A DNA stretch of 64,000 nt, from contig NZ_BAAAGF010000001.1 in assembly GCF_039524015.1 (NCBI RefSeq), forward strand, positions 1,240,001 to 1,304,000. Reading direction: 5' to 3'. The position numbers and the translations under genes are program-made. The stretch is from Gaetbulibacter_B jejuensis (GTDB lineage: Bacteria; Bacteroidota; Bacteroidia; Flavobacteriales; Flavobacteriaceae). This document shows positions 56,051-64,000 of the stretch, in pieces. Under the pieces are notes generated by a model that searched no databases, was not told the origin of the DNA, and saw only the letters and a program-made list of their open reading frames with translations. Numbering within the stretch: the stretch's first letter is position 1; each line of letters opens with the position of its first letter.

Positions 56051-57487
56051 TTAATACGTTTTACCGTTAATGGTTGTGTTTTCAAATGTTATAGGTTCAG
56101 AATTTTCTACAGACAAATCCGTTTTAGCACCTTTAATGTGAACATTTGTAAGTGTGACATTCTTTACAAAACTTTCAGGACGACCTTTTATGAGTACACC
56201 ATATTTTCCACCGTTTTCAACAGTAATGTTTTCAAGGTGAATGTTTTTAATGGTAGGCATGTAAACACCTTCTTGGTTAGCATATGTGCCGTAGTACGTG
56301 TTTATTTTTAGAACCGCTTCCTTAACCTGACCAACCTGAACGTTTTTAACGTAAACATTTTCCACAAAACCACCACGAAGCGTATTGGTCTTTATTCTGA
56401 TGGCTCTATCAAGTTCGGGACTATCCATTTTACAGTTTCTAACATACACATTTCTTACTCCAGCTGAAATTTCACTTCCCATAACAACACCACCATGGCC
56501 ATCTTTCATATCGCAATTTTCAACCACGATGTTTTCACTTGGAATATTTACTTGTCGACCATCATTATTTCTACCAGATTTTATAGCAATACAATCGTCT
56601 CCTGTGTCAAACACACAATTTTTGATAAGTACATTTTTTGCATATTCAGGATCGCAACCATCGTTGTTTGGTCCATGACTTTTTACAGTGATACCATCCA
56701 CAGTAACGTGATTGGATTTGATTGGGTGAACCACCCAAAAAGGTGCATTGGTAAATGTGACACCTTGAATTAAAATGTTTTCGCATTCAAAAGGCTGCAT
56801 GAATTGTGGACGCAATTGGTAGCCTTCTCCAAATACACGTTCAGAAACAGGAATGTTGTTGTCTGACATTTCCCATAAACGTGGTAAGTTGTGTTCGTCT
56901 TGTTGACGTGGTTCACCTTCGGTATAACCATAAACATCTTTACCACACCAAGCCCACCAATTGTCATTACTAGCTTGACCGTTGAATGTGCCTTTTCCGG
57001 TTACAGCAATATTTTTTTCTTTGTAAGCATAAATAAGAGGTGAGTAGTTCATCAATTCTTGACCTTCGTATGAAGTATGAACCACTGGTAAATACTCTTT
57101 TGTGTTGGTTGAAAACAGCACTTCAGCACCTTCTTCTAAATGTAAATTCACATTGCTTTTAATATAAATTGGTCCAGTAAGAAATTTTCCAGATGGAATA
57201 ATCACTTTTCCACCGCCAGAATTGTGACAGCTATCGATAGCTTTTTTAATGGCTTCACTATTGTTTGTTGTTCCATCTGAAACTGCACCAAAATCAGTAA
57301 TGTTAAAAGTTTTATCAGGAAATTGAGGCACAATGATACTTTTTATGATAGCATCTGCTGCTTCAAAATGATCAGGTGTTGCATCTTCTTTTTTTTCTTC
57401 TGCTTTTTCTTTGCAGCTAAACGCAAGTAAAGTTAAGCATAGACTCAAGAGGGTGAGTTTTACAAAGTTTGTAGGTGTCTTTTTCAT
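56051..57487 (-). CDS. GH28 polygalacturonase, lipoprotein
   Basis: A 478-residue lipoprotein (lipobox LLAFSCKEK, Cys25) with a right-handed parallel beta-helix. The start of the mature part, FPDKTFNITDFGAVSDGTTN, is typical. Catalytic motifs of GH28 are all visible: GPNNDGCDPE (Asp cluster, near residue 275), DTGDDCIAIKSGR (two Asp, near 295), DGHGGVVMGSE (His, near 332) and RAIRIKTN (Arg-Lys, near 365). It hydrolyses alpha-1,4-galacturonan. In contrast to PL1 its products have saturated ends, feeding UxaC. The gap to DUF4861 is 10 bases. Confidence 0.95.
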   Translation of the reverse strand: MKKTPTNFVKLTLLSLCLTLLAFSCKEKAEEKKEDATPDHFEAADAIIKSIIVPQFPDKTFNITDFGAVSDGTTNNSEAIKKAIDSCHNSGGGKVIIPSGKFLTGPIYIKSNVNLHLEEGAEVLFSTNTKEYLPVVHTSYEGQELMNYSPLIYAYKEKNIAVTGKGTFNGQASNDNWWAWCGKDVYGYTEGEPRQQDEHNLPRLWEMSDNNIPVSERVFGEGYQLRPQFMQPFECENILIQGVTFTNAPFWVVHPIKSNHVTVDGITVKSHGPNNDGCDPEYAKNVLIKNCVFDTGDDCIAIKSGRNNDGRQVNIPSENIVVENCDMKDGHGGVVMGSEISAGVRNVYVRNCKMDSPELDRAIRIKTNTLRGGFVENVYVKNVQVGQVKEAVLKINTYYGTYANQEGVYMPTIKNIHLENITVENGGKYGVLIKGRPESFVKNVTLTNVHIKGAKTDLSVENSEPITFENTTINGKTY

Positions 57488-57497
57488 GTAATTTATA

Positions 57498-58814
57498 TTA
57501 GTTGTTGTTTAATATTGAAAAGCTATATAGTTCAATATTTGAATAATTTTTATCTAGTGTAAATAGAGAAGCATCAGCTTTCATGCAATCTAATTTGTGC
57601 TGTCTTTCCCATTTGTTAGGAATACCATCATTATCTGAGTCTTTTTCAGGATGTTCAGTTTTTAAAGTTGGCCATCCGCCAACATCGTCTTGCGAGTCGA
57701 TAATTCCTTTTTTATAATCCGTTTTACCTTTAATGACATTGTTTACAATACGAATATCAACAGCATCTCTGTTTTTGCTTGCTCCAGCATGATCTAAAAC
57801 TGTTTGGTAAGCAGTTTGAGCATTAGTTGTAATGATATTGTCTTTAATGTCGATTGGGCTGTATAATACTGTTTCTAAAGGGTTGTCACATTGTATGCCA
57901 CCTTTCCAGTTGTTTTTGGAAATAGTATCGAAACCTTCAACATAATTGCCACTAACATAAAATTTACCATAAGGTTCAGAAGGATTTACGATGCGATTTT
58001 TTTTAGATTCTTTAGTAGCAGGTCCAGATTTGTAATAATTATTGATAATATTATAAGTGCCTTTTTCACCTCCATAAATACTGTTATCTCCCCAATTGTA
58101 AATGACGTTGTTTCTAAAATCTACAAATTCGTTTTCAGAATTTTCTGTGGTAGAAGAACCGCTAAACCGCGGATTTCTGCTATTGTTGCTTGCAATTAAA
58201 TTGTGATGAAACGACACATTGACTCCTCCCCAAATGCCTCCATAACCATGTTTACCTTTATGATGAACCGATTGGTTGAGCGCTTCAGAAATGATACACC
58301 ATTGCAGTGTGAAATTCTTGTTATTGTAAAAAGAAGCGTTTTCATCTGTTCCCCAGCTGATAGAGCAGTGGTCTATAATAACGTTTTCGGTATTTCTACA
58401 ACCCAATGCATCACCTTCAATTTTATTTGTGTCTCCCATTCTAAATCTTAAATATCGTAAAATGACATTGTTTGATTTGATGGTTACCGGAAAACCTTTT
58501 AGTGTAATGCCATCACCAGGAGCTGTTTGTCCTAAAATGGTTAAATCTCCTTTGTTTATGTCTAATTTTGATTTGAGTTCTATGGTTCCCGATACATCAA
58601 AAACGATTATTCGAGCACCACTTTTTAAAATCCCTTTTCTTAAACTGCCTTCGCCATCATCATTTAGATTGGTAACTTTATATACAAATCCGCCTCTACC
58701 ACCAGTAGTAAATTTACCAAAACCTTCAGCTGAAGGAAAAGCTAAAGGTTGGCAAAAAACAAAACTGCCTAGTAGTGTTATAATGATAAATAGGATGTAT
58801 TTTTCTTTAGACAT
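57498..58814 (-). CDS. Pectate lyase (PL1 family), secreted
   Basis: A 438-residue protein with a signal peptide (MSKEKYILFIIITLLGSFVF). The parallel beta-helix of PL1 is evident: FPSAEGFGKFTTGGRGGFVY, GDLTILGQTAPGDGITLKGF, NNVILRYLRFRMGDTNKIEG, ENVIIDHCSISWGTDENASF, WGGVNVSFHHNLIASNNSRN and NPRFSGS (the catalytic Arg region). It cleaves de-methylated homogalacturonan by calcium-assisted beta-elimination. It comes after a terminator-like hairpin, so its transcription is probably lower than that of the SusCD genes. Confidence 0.93.
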   Translation of the reverse strand: MSKEKYILFIIITLLGSFVFCQPLAFPSAEGFGKFTTGGRGGFVYKVTNLNDDGEGSLRKGILKSGARIIVFDVSGTIELKSKLDINKGDLTILGQTAPGDGITLKGFPVTIKSNNVILRYLRFRMGDTNKIEGDALGCRNTENVIIDHCSISWGTDENASFYNNKNFTLQWCIISEALNQSVHHKGKHGYGGIWGGVNVSFHHNLIASNNSRNPRFSGSSTTENSENEFVDFRNNVIYNWGDNSIYGGEKGTYNIINNYYKSGPATKESKKNRIVNPSEPYGKFYVSGNYVEGFDTISKNNWKGGIQCDNPLETVLYSPIDIKDNIITTNAQTAYQTVLDHAGASKNRDAVDIRIVNNVIKGKTDYKKGIIDSQDDVGGWPTLKTEHPEKDSDNDGIPNKWERQHKLDCMKADASLFTLDKNYSNIELYSFSILNNN

Positions 58815-58863
58815 TAGTTTAATTACTGAATTATTAGCTCAAAGTTTGTTTTTAATGTAAAAA

Positions 58864-58890
58864 GGAGGAATGCTATCTAAACACGCCTCC
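58864..58890 (-). terminator. Terminator-like hairpin between the surface lipoprotein gene and PL1
   Basis: On the minus strand GGAGGCGTG (58890-58882) pairs with CATTCCTCC (58872-58864) over eight of nine positions and is followed by TTTTTAC. It lies 30 bases after the stop at 58920 and 50 bases before the PL1 start, dividing the SusCD-lipoprotein module from the enzyme genes. Confidence 0.7.
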
Positions 58891-58919
58891 TCTTGATGAC
58901 TAATTCAAATGTATGCTTT

Positions 58920-60473
58920 TTATTGTAACCATCGTGGATCACCTACATTGTTGTCTACAACAGTTTGCGTTGTAACTGTGAAATCGCCATTTTCGGCATC
59001 AACAAATCCAGGATCCAATGTGTTGTATGTTGTACTATCGTCATAACGAGTTACTGACGAATCATATAAAGTTGGTGCATTAAAATAGTTGTTATTCTGA
59101 AAAGTAATAGTCTCATCGGTAGCGTTATTGTCAGAATAACCTTCAATTTCAGTATCAGTAATTAAATTGTTTTGACTTGTAATGTCGTTAGCATCAAATC
59201 TTACATAGAATAATCTTCTGCTTGATGAATTTGAACAAGCATAAAGTGTACAGCTTTCTAAAGTTATATTACAAGTTAACCCTGTTCCAGCTGATGACCC
59301 TGAATTGTCAATTCTAAAAAAGTCTCTACCAGGAGCACAGTTATCAAAGGTGCTTGTGTTTACATTTATATTTAAAACGTCAGAGTTTCTAAAATCTATA
59401 AAATCTCCACCGCTAGTAAGAATATCAGTTACTATACAGTTTTCAACTGTTAATGATTGAAGAATAGCGTCTGTTTCATTTCCAGCAATGAATGATCTAT
59501 TATAGTCATGGATGTTACAACCACTTACAAGTAAAGAGTCAAAATTACCCGCACCTGTGTAGCGTACAGCATCAGTTAATTCTAATGCAACATCTCCTGT
59601 TAGGTCTAAATCAACTAAACCAACATCTGTAGCGCCTCCAACGATAGCAAAACTAACTTTTAATAAAGGTTTGTCAAAGTTGTATAGGCCTCTAATGGTG
59701 ATAGACTTGTCTAAGGTTATTGTTCCAGTTTGATCAGTGTAATCTCCTGCGTCTAATACTAACACAGCGCCAGCTTCTGCATCGGCAATCATTTGAAATA
59801 AGTCGTCTTCAGGTGTTACTAAAACACCATCTCCAATATCAATTCCAGTAGTAAAAGTTGTAACACCTCTTATAGTTGTGTTGTTCAATAATTGTGCAGT
59901 GTATTCTGTTTCTCCGGTTAAACCTGCTACAACAGCAATTCCAGCTGCTCTTTCTTCAGGAGTTATAGTATGCACAATGTTTCCTGGATTTAGTGCAATT
60001 TCAGTAACTGTACTATTTGCTACCCATCTAAGAGTTGCTTCGGTTGCTAATATATCTCCTGGTTCTTCAGGTAAAAATAATTGTTCAGTTAAAGTTTGAG
60101 CAGTAACATAAGCATAGTTAGAATCTTGAAGACCTCTTGAGCTTATTGCTTTAACTCTTATGTAGTAAAGAGTTTCTCCATTTAGCTCTACTTGAACAGG
60201 TACTTCATTGGATGCGACATCAACTGAAGCTACTAGTGTAGAGAATTGTTCATCTTCACTAAACTCAGCTAAGTACATTTCTACATTTTTATCTACATTC
60301 CAATTAAGCTCAACTGTTGTTTGCGTTCTAATTATAGAAGTAAGGTCAACTGTAGCAAACTCTCTGTCAATTTGTAGTTCTTCTATTAGTTCATCTTTTT
60401 TATCGCAACTAGAAAAGGAAAATAATAAGCCCAGTACTATTGCAATTGCTTTTAGTGTATGTTTTGTTTTCAT
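58920..60473 (-). CDS. Surface lipoprotein in SusE position (FN3 plus beta-helix)
   Basis: A 517-residue lipoprotein from the ATG at 60473 (MKTKHTLKAIAIVLGLLFSF, Cys23 in SFSSCDKK). An open extension to 60521 runs into susD and is rejected. The N-terminal half has two fibronectin-type-III-like modules (about 36-135: QTTVELNWNVDKNVEMYLAE and LYYIRVKAISSRGLQDSNYA; about 140-220), and the C-terminal half (about 225-517) is beta-helical, with ITLDKSITIRGLYNFDKPLL, VGLVDLDLTGDVALELTDAV and LTCNITLESCTLYACSNSSS. The layout matches proteins annotated DUF5123/DUF4957 in pectin loci. It is likely a surface glycan-binding protein; enzyme activity is not excluded. Confidence 0.8.
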   Translation of the reverse strand: MKTKHTLKAIAIVLGLLFSFSSCDKKDELIEELQIDREFATVDLTSIIRTQTTVELNWNVDKNVEMYLAEFSEDEQFSTLVASVDVASNEVPVQVELNGETLYYIRVKAISSRGLQDSNYAYVTAQTLTEQLFLPEEPGDILATEATLRWVANSTVTEIALNPGNIVHTITPEERAAGIAVVAGLTGETEYTAQLLNNTTIRGVTTFTTGIDIGDGVLVTPEDDLFQMIADAEAGAVLVLDAGDYTDQTGTITLDKSITIRGLYNFDKPLLKVSFAIVGGATDVGLVDLDLTGDVALELTDAVRYTGAGNFDSLLVSGCNIHDYNRSFIAGNETDAILQSLTVENCIVTDILTSGGDFIDFRNSDVLNINVNTSTFDNCAPGRDFFRIDNSGSSAGTGLTCNITLESCTLYACSNSSSRRLFYVRFDANDITSQNNLITDTEIEGYSDNNATDETITFQNNNYFNAPTLYDSSVTRYDDSTTYNTLDPGFVDAENGDFTVTTQTVVDNNVGDPRWLQ

Positions 60474-60504
60474 AATAACTTTATGCTTCTTTTTATAGTT
60501 TTTT

Positions 60505-62295
60505 CTAGTATCCATAGTCATTTACTAACAAGCCATTACTTGAGTCAAGAAATACTTGCCAAATAGGCCAGAACTGTCTATCATCTGGATTTACTCCTAG
60601 TTTAAATAGAGAGTTTATCATGTCATCTTCAATTGTTGTCCATTCGAAAGCAGAATATTCTGGTCCAGGGTTTACATCTTCATTTCTGTTTAATCCATAA
60701 ATCTCGAGTGTTTCAGCATCTTCTTCATATTTGTAATATAATGTAGAAGGGACATCAGCATATTCGCCAGTACGATTCTTTAGGTTGAACATTTTTATTT
60801 TAGCTTCTTCTAGATTAGCTCCTAATAAATTCCAACGAATTAAGTTTTGTTTACGTTCCATTTCACCAGTAAATTCATACATATGTTCTTTAACTATTGC
60901 GTTAAACATATCTTGAGGGCTTGATAATCCGTCAACATAACTGTCTACTTTTTCAGCATGAAGTTCAGAAGGGAATGCTCTCATACGTACTTCTTTTAAA
61001 TAAGGAGCAGCAGCACCAGGTCCTTGTAATTCATTTGCAGCTTCAGCGGCAATTAGTAATACTTCTGCAAAACGCATATAAATTTTATTTACACCATCAT
61101 CGTTAGTGGAAGTAACATACCTATTCATCCACTCATAACGGTATTTTCCAAAATACCAAGTATCTAAACCTACAAGCTCTTGTACTGAAAATCCATCAGC
61201 ATCAGGGTTTCCCCATTGGTAAGGTACACAAGTAACGTCTCTACGAGTATCATCTTCATCAAAATCATAGAAAACGGTTGGTAATGGACCCGCAATACCA
61301 CCTCTAGCTTGACCTGTGTGTTGGTCAACACCACGATGTCTTACAGCGAAAGAGAATAATACTCTACCACGACCAGCTGAGAATGGTATTTCCCATAGTG
61401 ATTCTCCACCAGCACTAACGTTTTCTTCGTTGTAGCTTCTCCAAAAATCTTCAAATGATGGCTCTAAATGAGCAGTACCACTTTCAATAACATCAGTAGC
61501 TTCATCTAAAGCTAAAGTGTACATGTTTTGAACAGAAAGCGCAGGATCGTTACTTCTTCTTACTCCATCAGGGTATTGTTGGTATCCACTAGCAATCATT
61601 GCTAAACGAGCTCTAAATGATTTAACAAATGCTTTGTTAACTCTTTCTACACTTGTTGTTGATGATGTTTCGTTAGGCCATGCAACTAAGTCAGAAGCTT
61701 CACCTAAATCAGCAATGATTTGTTTGTAAATAATATCGCGATTAGATTTTGCTAAGTATATAGTTTCGGAGTTTATAGGTTCAAAGCGTGCAGGTACATC
61801 TCCCCAAGCTTTCATTAAGTCGGCATAGTAAACGGCTCTTAATGTTAATGCTTCACCTAGTAATTGTCCTAATTCAGTACCTGGTTCAGGATTACCAAAT
61901 TCTCTTAAACCTCTAATGCAAATATTGGCTCTTTCAATACCTAAATACATCATAGCCCAAGCATTGTTTGAGGAGTTCATTTGCGAGTTGTTTGGTTTTG
62001 CATCATAAATGCAAAGGTCTCCTTGAGAGCTACCTACATCATCAGAACTGTAGTTCCATTCAGCATCAGTATTAAATCCATAAAAAGGTATGAATCTACC
62101 TCTATAGGAGTTAGTTTGTCCCATTGGTTCCATAATTCCATCAACAGCACCTCTTGCAAGTCCAGGTGTTGAGAAAATTATAGATTCATCTAAAGTTGAT
62201 TGAGCTGGTGCATCTAAGAAATCATCTTCAAATTCTTGGCAAGAAGTGAAAACTCCAGCTATTACTATTATTCCAGCAATTATTATTTTTTTCAT
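60505..62295 (-). CDS. susD: SusD/RagB family nutrient-uptake lipoprotein
   Basis: A 596-residue outer-membrane lipoprotein (lipobox VIAGVFTSCQEF, Cys19). SusD hallmarks: FLDAPAQSTLDESIIFSTPG, SNNAWAMMYLGIERANICIR, LGEALTLRAVYYADLMKAWG, VPARFEPINSETIYLAKSNR, SFRARLAMIASGYQQYP and the terminal GPEYSAFEWTTIEDDMINSL. It lids the SusC porin and binds the oligosaccharide. It lies 19 bases after susC and 31 bases before the surface lipoprotein gene. The substrate, pectic oligosaccharide, is inferred from the locus. Confidence 0.96.
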   Translation of the reverse strand: MKKIIIAGIIVIAGVFTSCQEFEDDFLDAPAQSTLDESIIFSTPGLARGAVDGIMEPMGQTNSYRGRFIPFYGFNTDAEWNYSSDDVGSSQGDLCIYDAKPNNSQMNSSNNAWAMMYLGIERANICIRGLREFGNPEPGTELGQLLGEALTLRAVYYADLMKAWGDVPARFEPINSETIYLAKSNRDIIYKQIIADLGEASDLVAWPNETSSTTSVERVNKAFVKSFRARLAMIASGYQQYPDGVRRSNDPALSVQNMYTLALDEATDVIESGTAHLEPSFEDFWRSYNEENVSAGGESLWEIPFSAGRGRVLFSFAVRHRGVDQHTGQARGGIAGPLPTVFYDFDEDDTRRDVTCVPYQWGNPDADGFSVQELVGLDTWYFGKYRYEWMNRYVTSTNDDGVNKIYMRFAEVLLIAAEAANELQGPGAAAPYLKEVRMRAFPSELHAEKVDSYVDGLSSPQDMFNAIVKEHMYEFTGEMERKQNLIRWNLLGANLEEAKIKMFNLKNRTGEYADVPSTLYYKYEEDAETLEIYGLNRNEDVNPGPEYSAFEWTTIEDDMINSLFKLGVNPDDRQFWPIWQVFLDSSNGLLVNDYGY

Positions 62296-62314
62296 CTTTT
62301 AAAAAATGTTTAAT

Positions 62315-64000
62315 TTAGAAATTAAGGTTTAATCCAAAAAGTAATTGTCTACTTCTAGGGTATGGAGAATAATCTACTCCAGGTGTAAGAGGCGTTCTTC
62401 TTCTTGTAGACACCTCAGGATCAAGACCAGAATAGTTTGTAATAACGAAAACATTATTAGCAGTAGCGTAAAATCTTAATTTGGTAACACCTATTTGTGA
62501 TACTATAGATTCTGGTAAAGTATAACCTAATGTTAATGTGTTTAGTCTTAAAAATGAACCATCTTCAACAGCCCAGTCACTAAATACAAAGTTTTGCATA
62601 AATGGAGACCACATTGTAGTATTAGCATTTAAAGCTTCTAATTGAGCAGGGTCCGTTACTAGTTGTCCTGTTGAAGGGTCAAGGTTAGTCCATCTGTTCC
62701 CATCAGCCATTATAGTGCTTAGGTTTCTATATTGACCATTTTGGTTAGAGGTATTAAACTCAATTTTATTTGCATTATAAATATCATTTCCAACGCTCCA
62801 GTTAAATGCAGCAGTAAGGTCAAAACCATAAGCACGAGCATTTAATGACATACCACCTGTATGTTTAGGGTTGGCATTACCTATAATAGTCTGGTCATTT
62901 ACATCAACAATTCCATCACCATCAATATCTTTTAATTTCATGCTTCCAGGCATTACGTTGCCTATTACAGCGCTATTATCAGCAACACCATCTAATAAAG
63001 TGTAAGTACCAGTACTTGAGTCATAACTGAAGTCAGAAACTTCATAGCGACCATCACTTTGGTAACCATACATTATACCAACAGGTTGTCCAACTTGTAC
63101 AACATAGTCATTACCTATTTGTGTAGAAGCCCAATTAGTGTTATCACCAAAATCTTCCATAATACCTAAAGAGTTGATACGGTTTTTGTTCATCCCAATA
63201 TTGAATGAAAAGTCTAAGCCATAGTCTTCTTTGTCTATAGCAATTACACTTAAAGAAGCTTCAATACCAGTATTTTGGATTTCTCCCATATTTCTATATT
63301 GGCTATCATAACCAGTTCCAGGAGTTGGGAATCTAATTAAAAGGTCTTCAGTAATGTTTTTATAAGCTTCAAAAGCACCAGTTACTCTTCCTCTAAATAA
63401 GCTAAAGTCTACACCAATATTTTGAGATATAGTAGTTTCCCATTTTAAACTAGGGTTTGCTAAAATATTTGAAGCAGACCAATAGTTATCAATATCATTT
63501 AAATATGAAGTAGTTGATGATTCAAAGTTTTGTACTGTTTGTCCTGCAGGAATGTTATTGTTACCAGCTTGTCCGTAACTTAGTCTAAGTTTAAGAGTGC
63601 TTAACCAATCAACATCTTTAAGAAAATCTTCTTCCGATATTTTCCATGCTACAGCAGCAGAAGGGAAGTAACCCCATTTGTTGTTTCCTAAGAATTTACT
63701 TGAACCATCAATACGATAAGTAGCGGTTAAAAGGTAACGGTTTTTGTAATCGTAATTTAAACGACCAAAGAATGATAACAACTTGTCATCAGGACTGTAA
63801 AAGTTATCTACAGATAAAGGTGTACCTTGAGTTGTTAGATTAAGAGCTGTTTGAAAATTGAAATCAGCAGGAAACCCTTGTATTTCGCTAGTTACTCTAT
63901 TGTCTTTAGAGACAATCATTTCTTGTCCTACTAATAGTTTTAAACCATGGTCATCACCTAGTATGTTTTTGAAATCATAGTTTAAAGTATTTGCATTTCT
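62315..64000 (-). CDS. susC: SusC/RagA family TonB-dependent transporter, N-terminal part beyond window
   Basis: The reading frame is open to the right edge (64000), giving 561 residues of the C-terminal half; the internal ATG at 63919 is not the start, because the frame upstream reads RNANTLNYDFKNILGDDHGL. The sequence shows SusC barrel strands: LSFFGRLNYDYKNRYLLTAT, LKLRLSYGQAGNNNIPAGQT, NIGVDFSLFRGRVTGAFEAY, IDGDGIVDVNDQTIIGNANP and the end FYATANNVFVITNYSGLDPE with the terminal Phe (LNLNF). It is a 22-strand outer-membrane transporter that imports oligogalacturonides with SusD. The carboxypeptidase-like and plug domains lie outside the window. Confidence 0.95.
   Translation of the reverse strand, partial: RNANTLNYDFKNILGDDHGLKLLVGQEMIVSKDNRVTSEIQGFPADFNFQTALNLTTQGTPLSVDNFYSPDDKLLSFFGRLNYDYKNRYLLTATYRIDGSSKFLGNNKWGYFPSAAVAWKISEEDFLKDVDWLSTLKLRLSYGQAGNNNIPAGQTVQNFESSTTSYLNDIDNYWSASNILANPSLKWETTISQNIGVDFSLFRGRVTGAFEAYKNITEDLLIRFPTPGTGYDSQYRNMGEIQNTGIEASLSVIAIDKEDYGLDFSFNIGMNKNRINSLGIMEDFGDNTNWASTQIGNDYVVQVGQPVGIMYGYQSDGRYEVSDFSYDSSTGTYTLLDGVADNSAVIGNVMPGSMKLKDIDGDGIVDVNDQTIIGNANPKHTGGMSLNARAYGFDLTAAFNWSVGNDIYNANKIEFNTSNQNGQYRNLSTIMADGNRWTNLDPSTGQLVTDPAQLEALNANTTMWSPFMQNFVFSDWAVEDGSFLRLNTLTLGYTLPESIVSQIGVTKLRFYATANNVFVITNYSGLDPEVSTRRRTPLTPGVDYSPYPRSRQLLFGLNLNF

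Noticed and set aside
56041..56085. Extended start of the DUF4861 protein
   Set aside because: It overlaps the GH28 coding end and hides the lipobox; the ATG at 56040 gives a normal signal peptide.
56385..56773. Two plus-strand frames of more than 90 codons within the GH28 gene
   Set aside because: Both are antisense to the catalytic motifs of GH28; the low-stop composition of the reverse strand explains them.
60474..60521. Extended start of the SusE-position protein
   Set aside because: It overlaps the susD end and places a basic stretch before a clear lipoprotein signal peptide.
1..64000. tRNA genes, CRISPR arrays, insertion sequences, prophage genes
   Set aside because: No T-loop plus acceptor pattern, no regularly spaced identical repeats, and no transposase, recombinase or phage structural frames were recognised on either strand.

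Overview
The window is a low-GC chromosomal segment of a member of the Bacteroidota, most likely a marine Flavobacteriaceae. The evidence is a SusC/SusD polysaccharide utilisation locus, GSCFA and THX family genes, many lipoproteins with the signature Ser-Cys-Lys or Ser-Cys-Ser at the lipid-modified cysteine, promoters of the TTTG / TAnnTTTG type, and almost no Shine-Dalgarno sequences. The species cannot be named from the sequence. No tRNA, rRNA, CRISPR array, transposase or integrase gene was seen.

Layout. Bases 1-19,200 are mostly core genes: LemA (cut by the left edge), a MerR regulator and an M23 peptidase on the minus strand; alaS, a GSCFA protein, a lipoprotein and a beta-propeller protein on the plus strand, closed by a clear terminator; two tandem TPR-type sensor histidine kinases with one LuxR-type response regulator; coaD and ddl (minus); a PASTA protein and RluD-type pseudouridine synthase; yaaA; the 43-residue ribosomal protein THX; a TPR protein; a uracil-DNA glycosylase-like protein; and two small c-type cytochromes. 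Bases 19,200-27,100 form an accessory strip: small, mostly unrecognised genes, all on the minus strand, separated by related palindromic repeats, two of which (20,712 and 26,977) share 46 of 47 bases. Bases 27,134-34,560 hold trmL, a 47-codon small gene and the full tryptophan operon trpEGDCFBA. That operon is preceded by an unusually clear attenuator: a promoter, a 20-residue leader peptide with three consecutive Trp codons, and a terminator just before trpE. Bases 34,662-38,890 hold a thiol/redox and rhodanese cluster (TlpA-like, peroxiredoxin-like, two rhodaneses, DsbD).

Bases 38,900-64,000 form a pectin utilisation locus in two convergent arms. The minus-strand arm, entering from the right edge, encodes the outer-membrane SusC/SusD pair, a surface lipoprotein, a PL1 pectate lyase, a GH28 polygalacturonase, a DUF4861 protein, a GH105 unsaturated galacturonyl hydrolase, a GH43 enzyme, an alpha/beta-hydrolase esterase and a LacI regulator. 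The plus-strand arm encodes cytosolic uronate catabolism: KduI, KduD, UxaC, KdgK, a short LacI-like protein, Eda, a three-part TRAP transporter, UxaB and UxaA. Inferred flow: pectin is cut at the surface, imported by SusCD and trimmed in the periplasm. Uronate monomers enter by the TRAP transporter. Saturated galacturonate goes through UxaC-UxaB-UxaA and unsaturated uronate through KduI-KduD; both meet at KDG, which KdgK and Eda convert to pyruvate and glyceraldehyde 3-phosphate. A CG-centred palindrome on the kduI promoter is a likely LacI-family operator.

No stretch longer than about 300 bases lacks a gene. The longest gaps (about 170-240 bases at 22.7, 23.8, 24.6, 26.1, 27.0 and 38.9 kb) hold the repeats, terminators and promoters listed.
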